In this document: piece after piece, positions 1 to 10,587 of the stretch
Layout of the letters: the number at the start of each line of letters is the position of its first letter
How positions within the stretch are numbered: the first letter of the stretch is position 1
Assembly: GCA_030760725.1 (NCBI GenBank)
Contig: JASWHV010000009.1
Coordinates: forward strand, 97,328,780-97,392,779
Direction: 5' to 3'
DNA: 64,000 bases
Source of the DNA: Neostapfia colusana
Lineage: Eukaryota > Streptophyta > Magnoliopsida > Poales > Poaceae
Notes under the pieces: model-generated
What the model was told of the DNA's origin: nothing
The model's input: only the letters and a program-made list of their open reading frames with translations
Databases searched by the model: none
Position numbers and translations under genes: made by a program

Positions 1-1600
1 TCCGTGTCCACCAAAACTTGCTTCTGAGTTCCTGATACATCTTGTTGCTGCCGGGGTGAATAGAGAACTTTGACAAGTGAACCTCATCAAAGATTTTTTT
101 TCGTAATTCCGGGTTACGGGGTACGACGATCCGGTCCTTGAACCATAGGACGCCGTCTCCGTCCTTCTGGAAACATTTCAGCTCCCCACTGTCTACACGT
201 CTCCGCAAATGTGACATGCCCTTGTCATTCTTCTGGGCTGCCGCTATATCTTCACGGATGGTGGGGATCAAAGCTAGGTTGTAGAGAGCTCCGTGTGGAA
301 TCACATGTAGTGGTGGTTCGCTCTCTTCCAACGGTGTGATGGTCAGATTATTGACGTGTGACTTGCGGCTCAGCGCATCTGCCACTACGTTTGCCTTGCC
401 CGGATGATAATGGATCTCTATTTCGTAATCCTTTATCAGTTCTAACCATCTTCGTTGCCTCATGTTCAGCTCCTTCTGAGTGAATATGTACTTGAGGCTT
501 TTGTGGCCGGTATATAAATGTACGAGGTTACCGAGTAGGTAGTGCCTCCACATTTTGAGTGCGAGTACCACGGCAGCGAGCTCCAAGTCGTGAGTTGGAT
601 AATTTTGCTCATGGTTTCTAAGCTGCCGTGATCCATACGTGACCACTCTTCGGTCTTGCATCAGCACACATCCGAGCCCAATGCCGGATGCATCGCAGTA
701 CACATCGAACGGTTTTGTTGTGTCTGGCTGCGCCAAAACCGGTGCTGATGTCAGGTGCTTGACTAAAGCCTTGAATGATGCTTCACACGCTGGACTCCAA
801 ACATATTTGGTAGCCTTCTTCAGCAGCTCTGTCATCGGCTTGGCAATCTTCGAGAAGTTCGGAATGAACCTCCGATAGTATCCCGCGAGTCCGAGGAAAC
901 TCCGTACCTTGTGAACAGTTCTCGGGGATTTCCAATTCAGCACTTGAGTGATCTTGCTCGGGTCCACAGCGATACCCTCCGCTGAGATGATATGCCGAGA
1001 AAAGGCACTTGCGATATCTAAAACTCGCATTTGCTGAATTTCGCGTATAACTTGTTGTCCCGCAGCCGTTGCAAGACTATACACAGATGTTGCTTGTGAT
1101 CTTCCGCCGACTTGGAATATACCAGGATGTCGTCGATGAAGACAACGACAAACTTGTCCAGCTCCGGCATGAATACCGAGTTCATCAAGTACATGAAGTG
1201 AGCTGGAGCATTGGTGAGGCCGAAGGACATGACCAGGTACTCATAAAGTCCGTACCTCGTCGAGAAAGCCGTCTTCGGAATATCCTCAGCCCTTATCTTA
1301 ATCTGATGGTACACGGATCTTAAGTCCATTTTGGAAAAGATCTTTGCTTCGACCAACTGATCAAACAACATGTCGATCCGTGGCAACGGGTACTTGGTCT
1401 TGATGGTTATGGCATTTAATGGACGATAGTCCACGCAAAGCCGCAACGTCTCATCCTTCTTCTTGACAAATAATGCCGAACAGCCCCATGGCGAGGAGCT
1501 CGGCCTAATAAAACCCTTCTCCAGGAGGTCCGTGAGCTGAGTCTTCAGTTCAGCCAACTCCTTGGGCGCCATCTTGTACGGCCTTCGGGATATTGGCATG
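1..1600 (-). pseudogene. Ty3/Gypsy pol fragment (RT, RNase H, start of integrase), 3' half of element F
   Basis: On the minus strand the fragment starts inside reverse transcriptase (RRPYKMAPKEL near 1580). It carries the RT core VVVFIDDILVYS near 1140 and passes into RNase H (remnants around 870-470) and the linker toward integrase before leaving the window. RT is open from 1600 to about 1018, where KCEF is followed by a TAG in place of the family Trp. A 1-base loss in the next few codons throws the frame, and RNase H is recognisable only across shifted frames. The insertion at 1601 removes everything upstream. The matching upstream half (gag-protease ending in EFPEVFPDD) lies at 24579-26300 in the same orientation, so both are read as one host element split by the family A block. 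RT identity is certain; the link to 24579 is inference. Confidence 0.85.
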
Positions 1601-1997
1601 TGTAACACCCCAAAATCCTGTCAAGAGGGGAATTTAAAAATTTTTGGACGTGTTGCATGTGTTGCAAAAATTTAAATTCAAACTGGAATTCAAATTCAAA
1701 TTCAAACCAGAAAGAAATGGAAAAAGAAAAATGAAAACAGAAAAAAAACCGGCCAGTGGGCCGAAACCCACCAGCCGGCCCACCCCATCCCGCGCCAGCC
1801 CGCAGCCGCGCGCGCCCCCCTTCTTCCCACTGACACGGAGGGCCCGCCAACCTTTCTTCCTCCTCGCGCTCGCGCCCGCGCTCGGCCGGACTCTCTCACC
1901 CCGAATCAAAACCGACCCGGATCCTCGCGTATCCCAGCCGAATTTCGTTTGTGGGCGACGAAAACTCGATCACAACCGAACGCCGCCCTCCCCCGTC

Positions 1998-2005
1998 TAT
2001 AAAAA
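1998..2005 (+). promoter_or_regulatory. TATA box of the family A 5' LTR
   Basis: TATAAAAA sits between a C-rich stretch and a GC-rich leader and is kept at the same place in all family A LTRs (12712, 18793 and, inverted, about 24160). It is the likely core promoter for the genomic RNA. An imperfect hairpin from CCGGCCAGTGGG and CCCACCAGCCGG lies about 240 bp upstream. Confidence 0.75.
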
Positions 2006-3539
2006 CCCCGGAATCGTCCCGTTTTTCCCCACGATCCGCCGATTTTCTCTCCAGTGAGAACTCGAGCCCCTCCGGCGAATTCTGCCCGATCTATGCTCGG
2101 GAATTCTGATCTAACTCGCTGGTCTTGATCCACCACCTCCGGGGAACCTCGCAGGTGCAGAAAACGCGGTGGTTTGCGGTTCAAACACAGCGCCGACGAG
2201 CCTCGCCGTGAATTCACCTCGGACCTCGTCGCCGACCGCCTTCCCGGACCTCCGAGCTCAAGAAAACCCCCGAGGTGAGATCCCCGACCTCCCCTCCACC
2301 GATCTATGCCATAAAATCACAGTTTTAGGAAGAATTGACGAAGATCCGAAACTCTCCGGCGAGATCGCCGCCGTGCGCCGCCGGTTAGCGCCGCCCGCGC
2401 TCGATCAGAGCGACGTGGCCGTTTGTGCGCCGTCTATTTTAAATCGCACGGTAGAGTTTAAATCCCCGCGTACCGGTTCGACGTTATAATCTCAGCCGTC
2501 TGTTTTAAATCGGACGGTCCACGTCAGGCCCGCGTTATAAAGGCTGGAATTCTTATGCGCTACCCCCTGGGGTTCTCGGAAAATAAGAGCTAGCCCCGGA
2601 AACTTCTGATCTAGCCCCTGGAACTTCAGAAAATCATGTAAATTCATTTAAAAATAAGTTTTAGCCCCTGGACTTAATAAAAATTAGGAAAAACCCCTCT
2701 GTTAATTGTAGCTAGACCCCTGGAAATTCTTAAAATAATATAATGGACCCTGTAGTGGGGTGAGTTTACCTTTTTAACCCTATTTGATATTAAAGTTAGG
2801 AATTTGAATATGTGGCTAGTATTTAAAATTTAAAAGGTGGGACAAACATATTGTCAAATTTAAATTAAAAACTTTCCCAGTACTTAGAAAACCTTGGAGT
2901 GAGATAAAAATAGATTTTTGGCTGAAATGAATCTGTTTAATTGATTATTCACATAGGAACACATTTTTTTAGTAGAGAATAATTCTGAAAATTAGAAAAA
3001 TAAATGTAAAATAGTTTACATCAGAGGAAAAGTTCAAAAATATATTATTAAATATTTTAGATCAGAACCTATTCTGTTTAGATGATGTGTCTTATTATAT
3101 TCATAATAAAGTTCACATTTAGGCATAGGAAATAAATCTGAAAATATAGCAACTAGGAAATGATAAATGAAGTTTCTAAAATCCAAAGAATTCAGTTTAG
3201 GGTTGGTAGAAGGACTGAAGACACATATGAAGTAGGAAAGTACCTTTCATGCATACTTGGTAGCTAAAAGGTGTAGTAATTGAATATAAGGAATTTATTT
3301 AAATTGGAAACTCATATATGTAGTATGCAAGCATAAACATGAATACAAAAGTAGAAATCATATACACATGTTTAAAAGTGCATGTAAGCCAATGATCAAC
3401 ACACATAGAGTAACCACAACACATAGAATTTGTGGATGGCTTTTATAAATGTGAATGTGTGGTTTGTATGAAGTGGAAGTGTGAACTATGTATTATGGAT
3501 TATTGCTTTTCTTTTGCTATGTGTGATCGTATGATGTAG

Positions 3540-3608
3540 AACCTGCTCCAGAGCAAGTTCTCCCTTTCCAAGATCAGGACTACCCATTCCAAGAGCAGCA
3601 GGAAGGAG
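3540..3608 (+). other. Exon-like 69-bp block in LTR (family A)
   Basis: The block follows GATGTAG (acceptor-like AG at 3538-3539) and is followed by GCAAGT after GGAG, which matches the GC-AG donor consensus AG|GCAAGT. It is 69 bp, a multiple of three. The frame starting at its third base is open and rich in Gln, Glu and Pro. Equivalent blocks occur in every other complete LTR of families A, B, C, E and F here. Confidence 0.5.
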
Positions 3609-4348
3609 GCAAGTGTCCTTGACCACTTTGTTCCTATACTAGGATGTGTAGATAGAATTATTTGCATTGCCAATTGAAATATGAAACCCATGCTAGGAAG
3701 TTTCCCTAGAATTGCATTACCTTGTTTTCCTTGAAGCTTGGGTTGGGATTTGCTTTATTATGTCATTCATTCATATTACTTATGCTTAGCCATGCTTAGA
3801 ATGGGATAAGTGGGATATGATATCATCAATTTGTTTACCTTATTCTTGAATGAGATATTATGAGTTATGTAGAGGTAGGGATCAAGGCAAGTTGGATGTT
3901 TTGGTTGGTGCTGGGTGCACGAGACTCGGGTTTGTGTATAGTACTTGCCTGGATCCTAAGGACCGGTTCATGGAGCATGTAACCTGGCTTTACTATGCCA
4001 ACCACATGCTGAGATGGGGCAGCTTGGCCAATTAATTAGATGTATCCCCGGCGTAGTATGGGTGTGTTGGATGGTGCGGGGAGTAGGTGTCAGCTGGACT
4101 ACCATATGAACCGCAAGGCTCAAGAGGGGGCCACTGCAGCGGGGTTGGAGCCTCTTGTATGCGGTTAGGGGTGAAACCTCAGTGGGCCCACGCTCGTCGG
4201 GAATCCCTTTATAAAGGCTTCGTAGTGATCTCCTAGCTACACACCTGGGAAGTGTGAATGTGGTTCGTGGCCACTGGCATAATGGAGGTTCTTTTAGTCC
4301 ACCCGGCAACGGGGGATGAAATCACTACATGTGGGTACAGTGGTACAA

Positions 4349-4389
4349 ACTCTGCAGAGTCGAAACTGTCATGACAGCCGTGCTCACGG
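4349..4389 (+). other. Palindrome cluster in LTR (family A)
   Basis: Three perfect dyads follow one another: ACTCTGCAGAGT (4349-4360), CTGTCATGACAG (4366-4377) and CCGTGCTCACGG (4378-4389, arms CCGTG/CACGG). Homologous positions in families B, C and F hold different but still self-complementary sequences. Confidence 0.8.
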
Positions 4390-4782
4390 TCAAGAGCGGC
4401 TTGGACTTATTCATGATTAGAGGAGTGATGGTACTCAAACTTGCATATTTGTTGGTTTATATTGCTGCTCAGGTCAAGATAATGAGGTGGTGTATAATGA
4501 CCAAGACTTTGGACCCGAAGAAGGTTTCTAGGTTCATGGAGACCCCCGGGCAACGCCTGTGACAGAGCCCTCAAGAATAATATTCTGCTGCTAGTTTATT
4601 TACTTGTGATGAACTTATTATTGTCCATCGAGACATTTGCTATGTAAGACTTATTTATATACGACACCTGGCTTGTAATAAATGATGCTTCACTATTTGT
4701 CATCACATGTATGAGAAAATGATCCTGGCATACATGTGATATTCACTTGGTTGTTCTTCGGAAATACCGGGTGTGACAGAAG

Positions 4783-4796
4783 TGGTATCAGAGCCA
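4783..4796 (+). other. Primer-binding site (initiator-Met tRNA type)
   Basis: TGGTATCAGAGCCA lies four bases after the LTR end. TGGTATCAGAGC is the usual plant PBS complementary to the 3' end of initiator-Met tRNA, and it primes minus-strand DNA synthesis. Confidence 0.93.
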
Positions 4797-4995
4797 AGGT
4801 TGCCCGTAGGAACGTGGACCTAGGTAGAAATGGACGTATTTAAGGGCCCTATTTTATTAAAAACTATTTTACAAGGTGTATGTTGAAAAGTGTTATTTAA
4901 TGGAGTCACTTTCTTCATCTTACCCAACTTTCATTCAAAATAGAATTTTTGTTTAAAAGTTTATCTAACCTATGTTTAAATGCTTTTTGTTTTAG

Positions 4996-5547
4996 ATGGT
5001 TCGCATGATTCGCACCGCTCGCTAGTCCACAGGAGGGAGAGTTCCCGTAGTCGCCCTTGCCCAAAGAGAGGAGAGCCGTCCGGTGACGTATCTCTCCTAC
5101 GGATTGGCTGTAGGAGGTTTGCTGCGCCGTCTTCGACGTATGCTCCAAGCCGCCGGTAATACGGGCAAGCTAATCATACACTATAGCTCCACCAGGACCA
5201 TCCGGGAGAAGCGGGAAAAATGGAGTTCAGAAATGAGGATTATCCATGAAAATCAGCTGCTTAAGATCCACCGCTCTCCAGCTTGTCGAGCGACACAGGT
5301 CGATGCGGAGAAGGATGTCACCTGGGAGGCCATCACCTGCCAGAGTCACATCTATCGTCGCCACCTGGACAGGACTGAGTGCATGTATGTCCTCCAGCAT
5401 GAGAGTGGTACCACGGAGTACAAGTACCCACCAGTGCAGCAAGGGACTTCCCATGAGCACATGGACTTGTGCTTGGAGGATGCTGCTATGCTCAGCACTC
5501 GACTGCAGGAGTGTCAGCAAGAGCTTCAGGATGTTCGGGACACCTGA
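4996..5547 (+). pseudogene. ORF0 between PBS and gag of element A1 (one nonsense codon)
   Basis: A reading frame begins at ATG 4996, directly after a pyrimidine tract and AG (GCTTTTTGTTTTAG), and runs about 183 codons to TGA near 5547. A TAG at 5023-5025 (codon 10) breaks it; the longest clean part starts at the internal ATG 5083. The predicted product is basic in its first half and ends in a helical, coiled-coil-like stretch (AAMLSTRLQECQQELQDV). I do not recognise the family. Element F has an intact 314-codon ORF in the same place, and both are followed by a similar GTAGTGTAG-containing spacer before gag. An extra ORF upstream of gag is not standard for chromoviruses. Function unknown. Confidence 0.5.
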
Positions 5548-6074
5548 AGGAAACGGAGGCGTTGCTGCGAGCCTGCTTGAGGGCGAGAGAAAGAGGAGAT
5601 GGGAATGAACTGTGTGTCACCGTGAATGATACATGGACTCCTGACTCCCCAGATCGCTGGGCGATCAGGCGTCGTCGCACTTCTCCACCAGCAGCCTCCC
5701 CACCATAAGCAGAGTCAGAAGGCAGCCGCAATAATGAGGAAGATCCCGAGGAGCCAGCTCAGTGATACGAGTAGTGTAGAGTTTTTCCCCTAGTTAGCAA
5801 GATGTCGAATAGTCGAGTCGTTACCTTAGTTAATGGTGTGTTAATGCTTGGTGTGTGACGTGAGTTGTGGAAGCCATGAGCAATTGTCCACAGCCTCGTC
5901 TTCAGATTGTTTTTGCTTGGTATGTGAACCCACATGAAATAATGGTGCATTTATTTTTGTGTGAGACATGAACCCTCAGAAAGTATAACAAAGCCTCAAC
6001 ACTTCAAAGTACAAACGAGTGAAAGTAGTAAGATGATACGTAATGCTTTAAATTACATTGGTTGATCATGCCAG
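5548..6074 (+). other. Spacer between ORF0 and gag, element A1
   Basis: No coding frame was found. GAGTAGTGTAGAG near 5770 resembles GGGTAGTGTAGCC in the equivalent spacer of element F. It ends in CCAG directly before the gag ATG, an acceptor-like placement repeated in elements B and F. Confidence 0.5.
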
Positions 6075-9000
6075 ATGGCCGGAAGAGGAAAGGGTCGTGC
6101 TGCCAACCCCGCCAACAACAACGATGAGGCCTGCAACCCTCATTTTTCTGGAGGCCAAGACAGGGGTGGACGCCGTGAAGGAGTTGATCCTCTCCACCAA
6201 ATGCTTGAGAATCAAAATCAGCTCATCCAGAACTTGACTCAAGTGGTGGCCAACTTGCATCAAGTTCCACCTCCACAAGCTGCACCACGCCAACCAAGGT
6301 TCAGTGAGTTTCTAGGAACTCAACCTCCGAAGTTTGCAAGTGCTGCTGAACCTCTGGAGGCAGATGATTGGCTAAAGACCATTGAGAGCAAGATGAGGAT
6401 CATACAGTGCCAAGGGTATGAGAGGGTGCTGTTTGGCTCTCATCAATTGCATGGACCTGCTGCTGATTGGTGGACCGCCTACGTGGCCGCCCATCATGAC
6501 CCTGAGAACATCACCTGGGAAGAGTTCAAGCGTAGCTTCCTCAACCATTACATCCCAAGTGGTGAACTTAAAAATAAGAGGAAGGAGTTTTTGGGGTTGC
6601 AGCAAGGTAACATGACTGTGAGGGAATACCTCACTAAATTTACTCAACTCTCCCGTTATGCCCCACGGGACATAGAGACTGATGAGCAGAAACAGGATTG
6701 TTTCATAGAAGGACTTATCGCAGAAATGCAGTGTGCAATGTCCTCCAATGAGTATGAAAGCTTCCAAAAGATGGTGGACAGAGCGTTTGTGGTAGAAAGG
6801 AAGCTGAAGGCCTTGGAAAATGAGAAAAAGAGGAAGGCCGGGTGGTCACACCAAGCCTCGGGTAGCAACACCAGCCCACGTCTGATGCAGCAACCCGCCG
6901 GGCAGACGAACCGTGCTGGGGTACCCTACTCAGCACCAAGAGGGTACAACCCGAACTACAGGCCTCCGGCAGCACCAGCACAGACACAACGTCAGTTTGT
7001 ACAGCAGCCTCGCCCCGCATATCCACCTCGACCAGCAGTACAAGGACCTCCAAACCAACCCCAAGACAACAAACGCCAGGCACCTAAGGTTGGGGTGCAA
7101 TGTTTAAGCTCTGGTGAAGTGGGGCACTACGCCCATAAGTGCCCAAAGAAGAAGCCCGTGCAGCCACAACAGCAGAATGTGATGCGAGGACGGGTGAACC
7201 ACGTGACCATGGAGGAAGCGCAAGAGGCACCTGACGTGGTAGTTGGTAAGTTTCCTGCCAATTTACACATTGCAACCCTGTTGTTTGATTCTGGTGCTAC
7301 CCACTCGTTCATTGCTCAAGGGTTTGTTAAGAAGCATGACCTAGCAACAACACAAATGAACCATATGCTAGCCGTAAACTCTCCGGGTGGAGAAATAAGG
7401 ACAAGACAAGTGTGTCCCAAGGTGAACCTAGACATTAATGGGGTAGTATTTACTGCTAACCTCATAGTTATAGATTCACGAGGGATAGATATTATTTTAG
7501 GCATGGATTGGTTGACCAAACATAAGGGAATCATCCATTGTTCGACCAGAACGGTAGAACTAACTCACCCTAGTGGCACAAGAGTAAAGTTCATAACAAT
7601 ACAAGAGCCTAGGTGGGACATTAAATTAAATCAAGTTGAGGTGAAAGTTGAGGAGATCAGGACCATCAGGGAATATCCAGATGTTTTTCCGGAGGAGTTG
7701 CCAGGTATGCCTCCTGATCGTGAAGTGGAATTCGCAATTGAGCTAGTACCTGGAACAGCCCCGATATACAAGAGACCTTATCGGATGGACTCCAAGCAGC
7801 TAGAAGAACTCAAGGATCATTTAAGAGAATTGACGGAGAAGGGGTATATTCGTCCTAGTTCCTCACCATGGGGAGCTCCGGTGATATTTGTGCCCAAGAA
7901 GGACGGAACCCAAAGGTTATGCGTGGATTACCGTGCCTTGGATGAAGTAACCATCAAGAACAAGTACCCATTACCCCGCATTGAAGACTTGTTTGATCAG
8001 TTGAGGGGAGCTTGTGTGTTCTCGAAAATTGATCTCAGGTCGGGGTACCACCAACTTAAGATAAGGCAATCTGATATTCCCAAGACAGCTTTCATATCTC
8101 GGTACGGACTGTATGAATACACTGTCATGCCTTTCAGGCTAACTAATGCCCCGGCATACTTCATGTATCTCATGAACAAGGTATTCATGGAATATCTGGA
8201 CAAATTTGTGGTGGTTTTCATAGAGGACATTCTTGTCTTCTCCAAAGATGAAGAAGAACATGAGAAACATCTAAGGTTGGTGTTGCAAAGGCTGAGAGAA
8301 CACCAACTATATGCCAAATTGAGCAAGTGTGAGTTTTGGCTGAAGAGAGTTCCCTTCTTAGGACACATAATCTCGGAGGGAGGAATCTCCGTGGATCCTG
8401 CCAAAATCGAGGATATACAGAAGTGGAAGACCCCTGAAAATGTCGGGGAAGTTCGAAGCTTCTTGGGATTGGCTGGATACTATAGACGATTTATTGAGGG
8501 ATTCTCCAAGATCTCGAGACCCCTCACCAAACTGTTGGAGAAGGGAATCACATTCACATGGACGCCACAGTGCGAGACGAGTTTTCAGGAGCTAAATAAA
8601 AGATTGACAACAGCCCCAGTGTTGGTTATGCCAGATATGCAGAAGAATTTCACAGTGTACTGCGATGCCTCTGGAAACGGGTTGGGATGTGTTCTCATGC
8701 AAGAAGGGCATGTCGTGGCTTATGCATCCCGACAACTCCGGAAGCACGAGAAAAACTATCCTACACATGACCTAGAACTAGCCGCAGTGGTACACGCGTT
8801 GAAAATTTGGCGGCACTATTTGATGGGGAAGAGGACCGAGATATATACGGATCATAAGAGTTTGAGGTACATATTCACACAGCCAGACCTCAACCTCAGA
8901 CAAAGGAGATGGTTAGAGCTAATCAATGACTTTGATGTGGGCATCAACTATCATCCTGGGAAAGCAAACGTCGTGGCTGATGCTTTAAGTCAGAAAGTGT

Positions 9001-10543
9001 AGGTCAATAAGTTGAGCTTGAAGGACATGCCTGCAGAATTGAAGGACGAGGTTATAACACTTAATCTATGCCTGGTAAATAGCGGTGAAGCCATCGCCAT
9101 GGAAGTGGACTCCACACTCGAGCGAGACATACGCGAGGGTCAAAAGAATGACGAGAAGATATAAGAGATCAGACAACTCATCAAGGAAAATAAAGCTCCT
9201 GGTTTTAGAGAAGATAAACAAGGAACGGTGTGGCACGGGAAAAGAATCTGTGTGCCAGAAGTAAAGGAGATCCGTGAATTGATTTTGAAGGAGGCTCATG
9301 ATTCTAACTATTCCATTCATCCTGGGAGTACGAAAATGTACCAGGACCTCAAGAGCAGGTATTGGTGGTATGGCATGAAGCGTGATGTCGCGGAACATGT
9401 TGCCCTATGTGACACATGTCAGTTGGTGAAAGCAGAACATCAACGACCCGCGGGATTATTGCAACCACTCAAAGTGCCTGAATGGAAATGGGAAGAAATC
9501 AGCATGGATTTCATCGTGGGATTGCCTAGGACCCAAACAGGGTATGATTCGATATGGGTCATCATTGATAGGCTAACTAAAGTAGCTCATTTCATCCCGT
9601 GAAAGAAAGCTACAGCGGATCCAAATTGGCAGAGTTGTACATGTCAAGGATCGTCTGTTACCATGGAGTGCCAAAGAAGATTGTGTCGGATCGAGGGACA
9701 CAGTTCACCTCAAGGTTCTGGCAGAAGTTGCACGAAACCATGGGAACCCATCTGAAATTTAGTTCTGCCTATCATCCCCAAACTGACGGGCAGACGGAGA
9801 GAACCAATCAGATCCTTGAAGATATGCTGAGGGCATGTGCACTCAAAAACAATAGGAGTTGGGACAAGAACTTACCGTATGCGGAGTTTTCCTATAACAA
9901 CAGCTATCAAGCTAGTATGAAGATGTCACCGTTTGAAGCTTTGTACGGGAGGAAGTGCAGAACTCCCCTATTTTGGAACCAAACAGGGGAAAGTAAAGTG
10001 TTTGGTCCAGAATTACTACAAGAAGCCGAGGCGAAGGTGAGGGAAATTCGCAATAACTTGAGGATAGCACAGACACGCCAAAAGAGCTATGCCGATGTAC
10101 GAAGAAGAGAGCTCGTTTTCAACGTGGGGGACTATGTCTATCTCAAGGTTTCCCCTATCAGAGGACTTCGTCGGTTCAAGGTGAAAGGGAAGTTGTCACC
10201 TCGATACATCGGACCCTTTCAAGTTTTGGAGAGGAAAGGCGAAGTGGCGTATCAACTAGAATTACCGGCTCGTCTATCGGATGTGCACGATGTATTCCAT
10301 GTGTCACAACTCAAGAAATGCCTGAGGACGCCTGAGGAGGTGTTACCCATGAATGAAGTGGACGTAGCTGAGGATTTGTCTTATGCCGAGCAACCATACA
10401 AGATTTTGGAGACAATGGAACGCCTCACCAGAAATAAAAGAATCCGGATGTGCAAGGTGCAGTGGAAGCATCACTCAGAAGAGGAAGCCACCTGGGAGCG
10501 GGAAGATGAGCTAAAGGCACAATTTCCGGAATTGCTTTCTTAG
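6075..10543 (+). pseudogene. gag-pol polyprotein of element A1 (gag, PR, RT, RNase H, INT, chromodomain), decayed
   Basis: A single frame of 975 codons opens at ATG 6075, then breaks. Gag covers residues 1-380. Its zinc knuckle reads CLSSGEVGHYAHKC (residue ~342), so the second Cys of CX2CX4HX4C is Ser. Protease has DSGATHSF (~403). RT spans ~560-750, but the catalytic motif reads VVVFIEDIL (~715): the first of the paired aspartates is Glu, while the second copy at 16030 has FIDD. RNase H follows (YCDASG, YTDHKS). TAG at 9000-9002 (CAG in the second copy) ends the frame, TAA at 9162-9164 is a second stop, and one base is missing at ~9600 (GTGAAAG against CCGTGAAG). Integrase then shows the HHCC region, the catalytic Asp, Asp and Glu contexts, and a chromodomain (~10425-10540). 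Not functional as it stands. Confidence 0.95.
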
Positions 10544-10560
10544 AACCACCAATCTCGAGG

Positions 10561-10587
10561 ACGAGATTTCTTTTAAGGGGTTAGAGC
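10561..10587 (+). other. Polypurine tract before LTR
   Basis: TTTTAAGGGGTTAGAGC precedes TGTAACACC. It primes plus-strand synthesis in Gypsy elements. The copy at 18371-18398 has the longer run AAGGGGGG. Confidence 0.75.

Larger units (their letters stand above)
1601..4778 (+). repeat. 5' LTR of family A element (subfamily I)
   Basis: The LTR starts TGTAACACCCC and ends GGGTGTGACA, directly before a PBS, giving 3178 bp. Reading along it: AT-rich start; GC-rich promoter region with a TATA box; a GC-rich leader ending at a donor-like GAG|GTGAGA (2275); a block repeating TAGCCCCTGGA (2560-2720); an AT-rich stretch to 3530; an exon-like block (3540-3608); a region shared with the other families (3850-4420); and a palindrome cluster. 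It lacks about 240 bp present in the solo LTR (15145-15388), deleted just after the palindromes near 4431. Its closest partner in the window is the LTR at 18399, not the nearer one at 10588. The five bases before it are GCATG. Confidence 0.93.

Noticed and set aside
1545..2217. Overlapping 60-137 codon ORFs on both strands in the GC-rich LTR promoter (also at 10649, 12358, 18442, 21202, 24146)
   Set aside because: They overlap in several frames, follow GC content, and repeat only because the LTR repeats. The TATA box and donor-like site explain the region better.
3968..4309. 113-codon minus ORF repeated in family A LTRs (14685, 20775, 21803)
   Set aside because: It lies antisense in the conserved LTR region. 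Conservation follows the LTR at nucleotide level, frames differ in stops between copies, and no start context or domain is evident.
4783..4796. PBS sequence as part of a tRNA-Met gene
   Set aside because: Only the 3'-end complement is present, with no tRNA arms around it; the same at 28997 and 52271.
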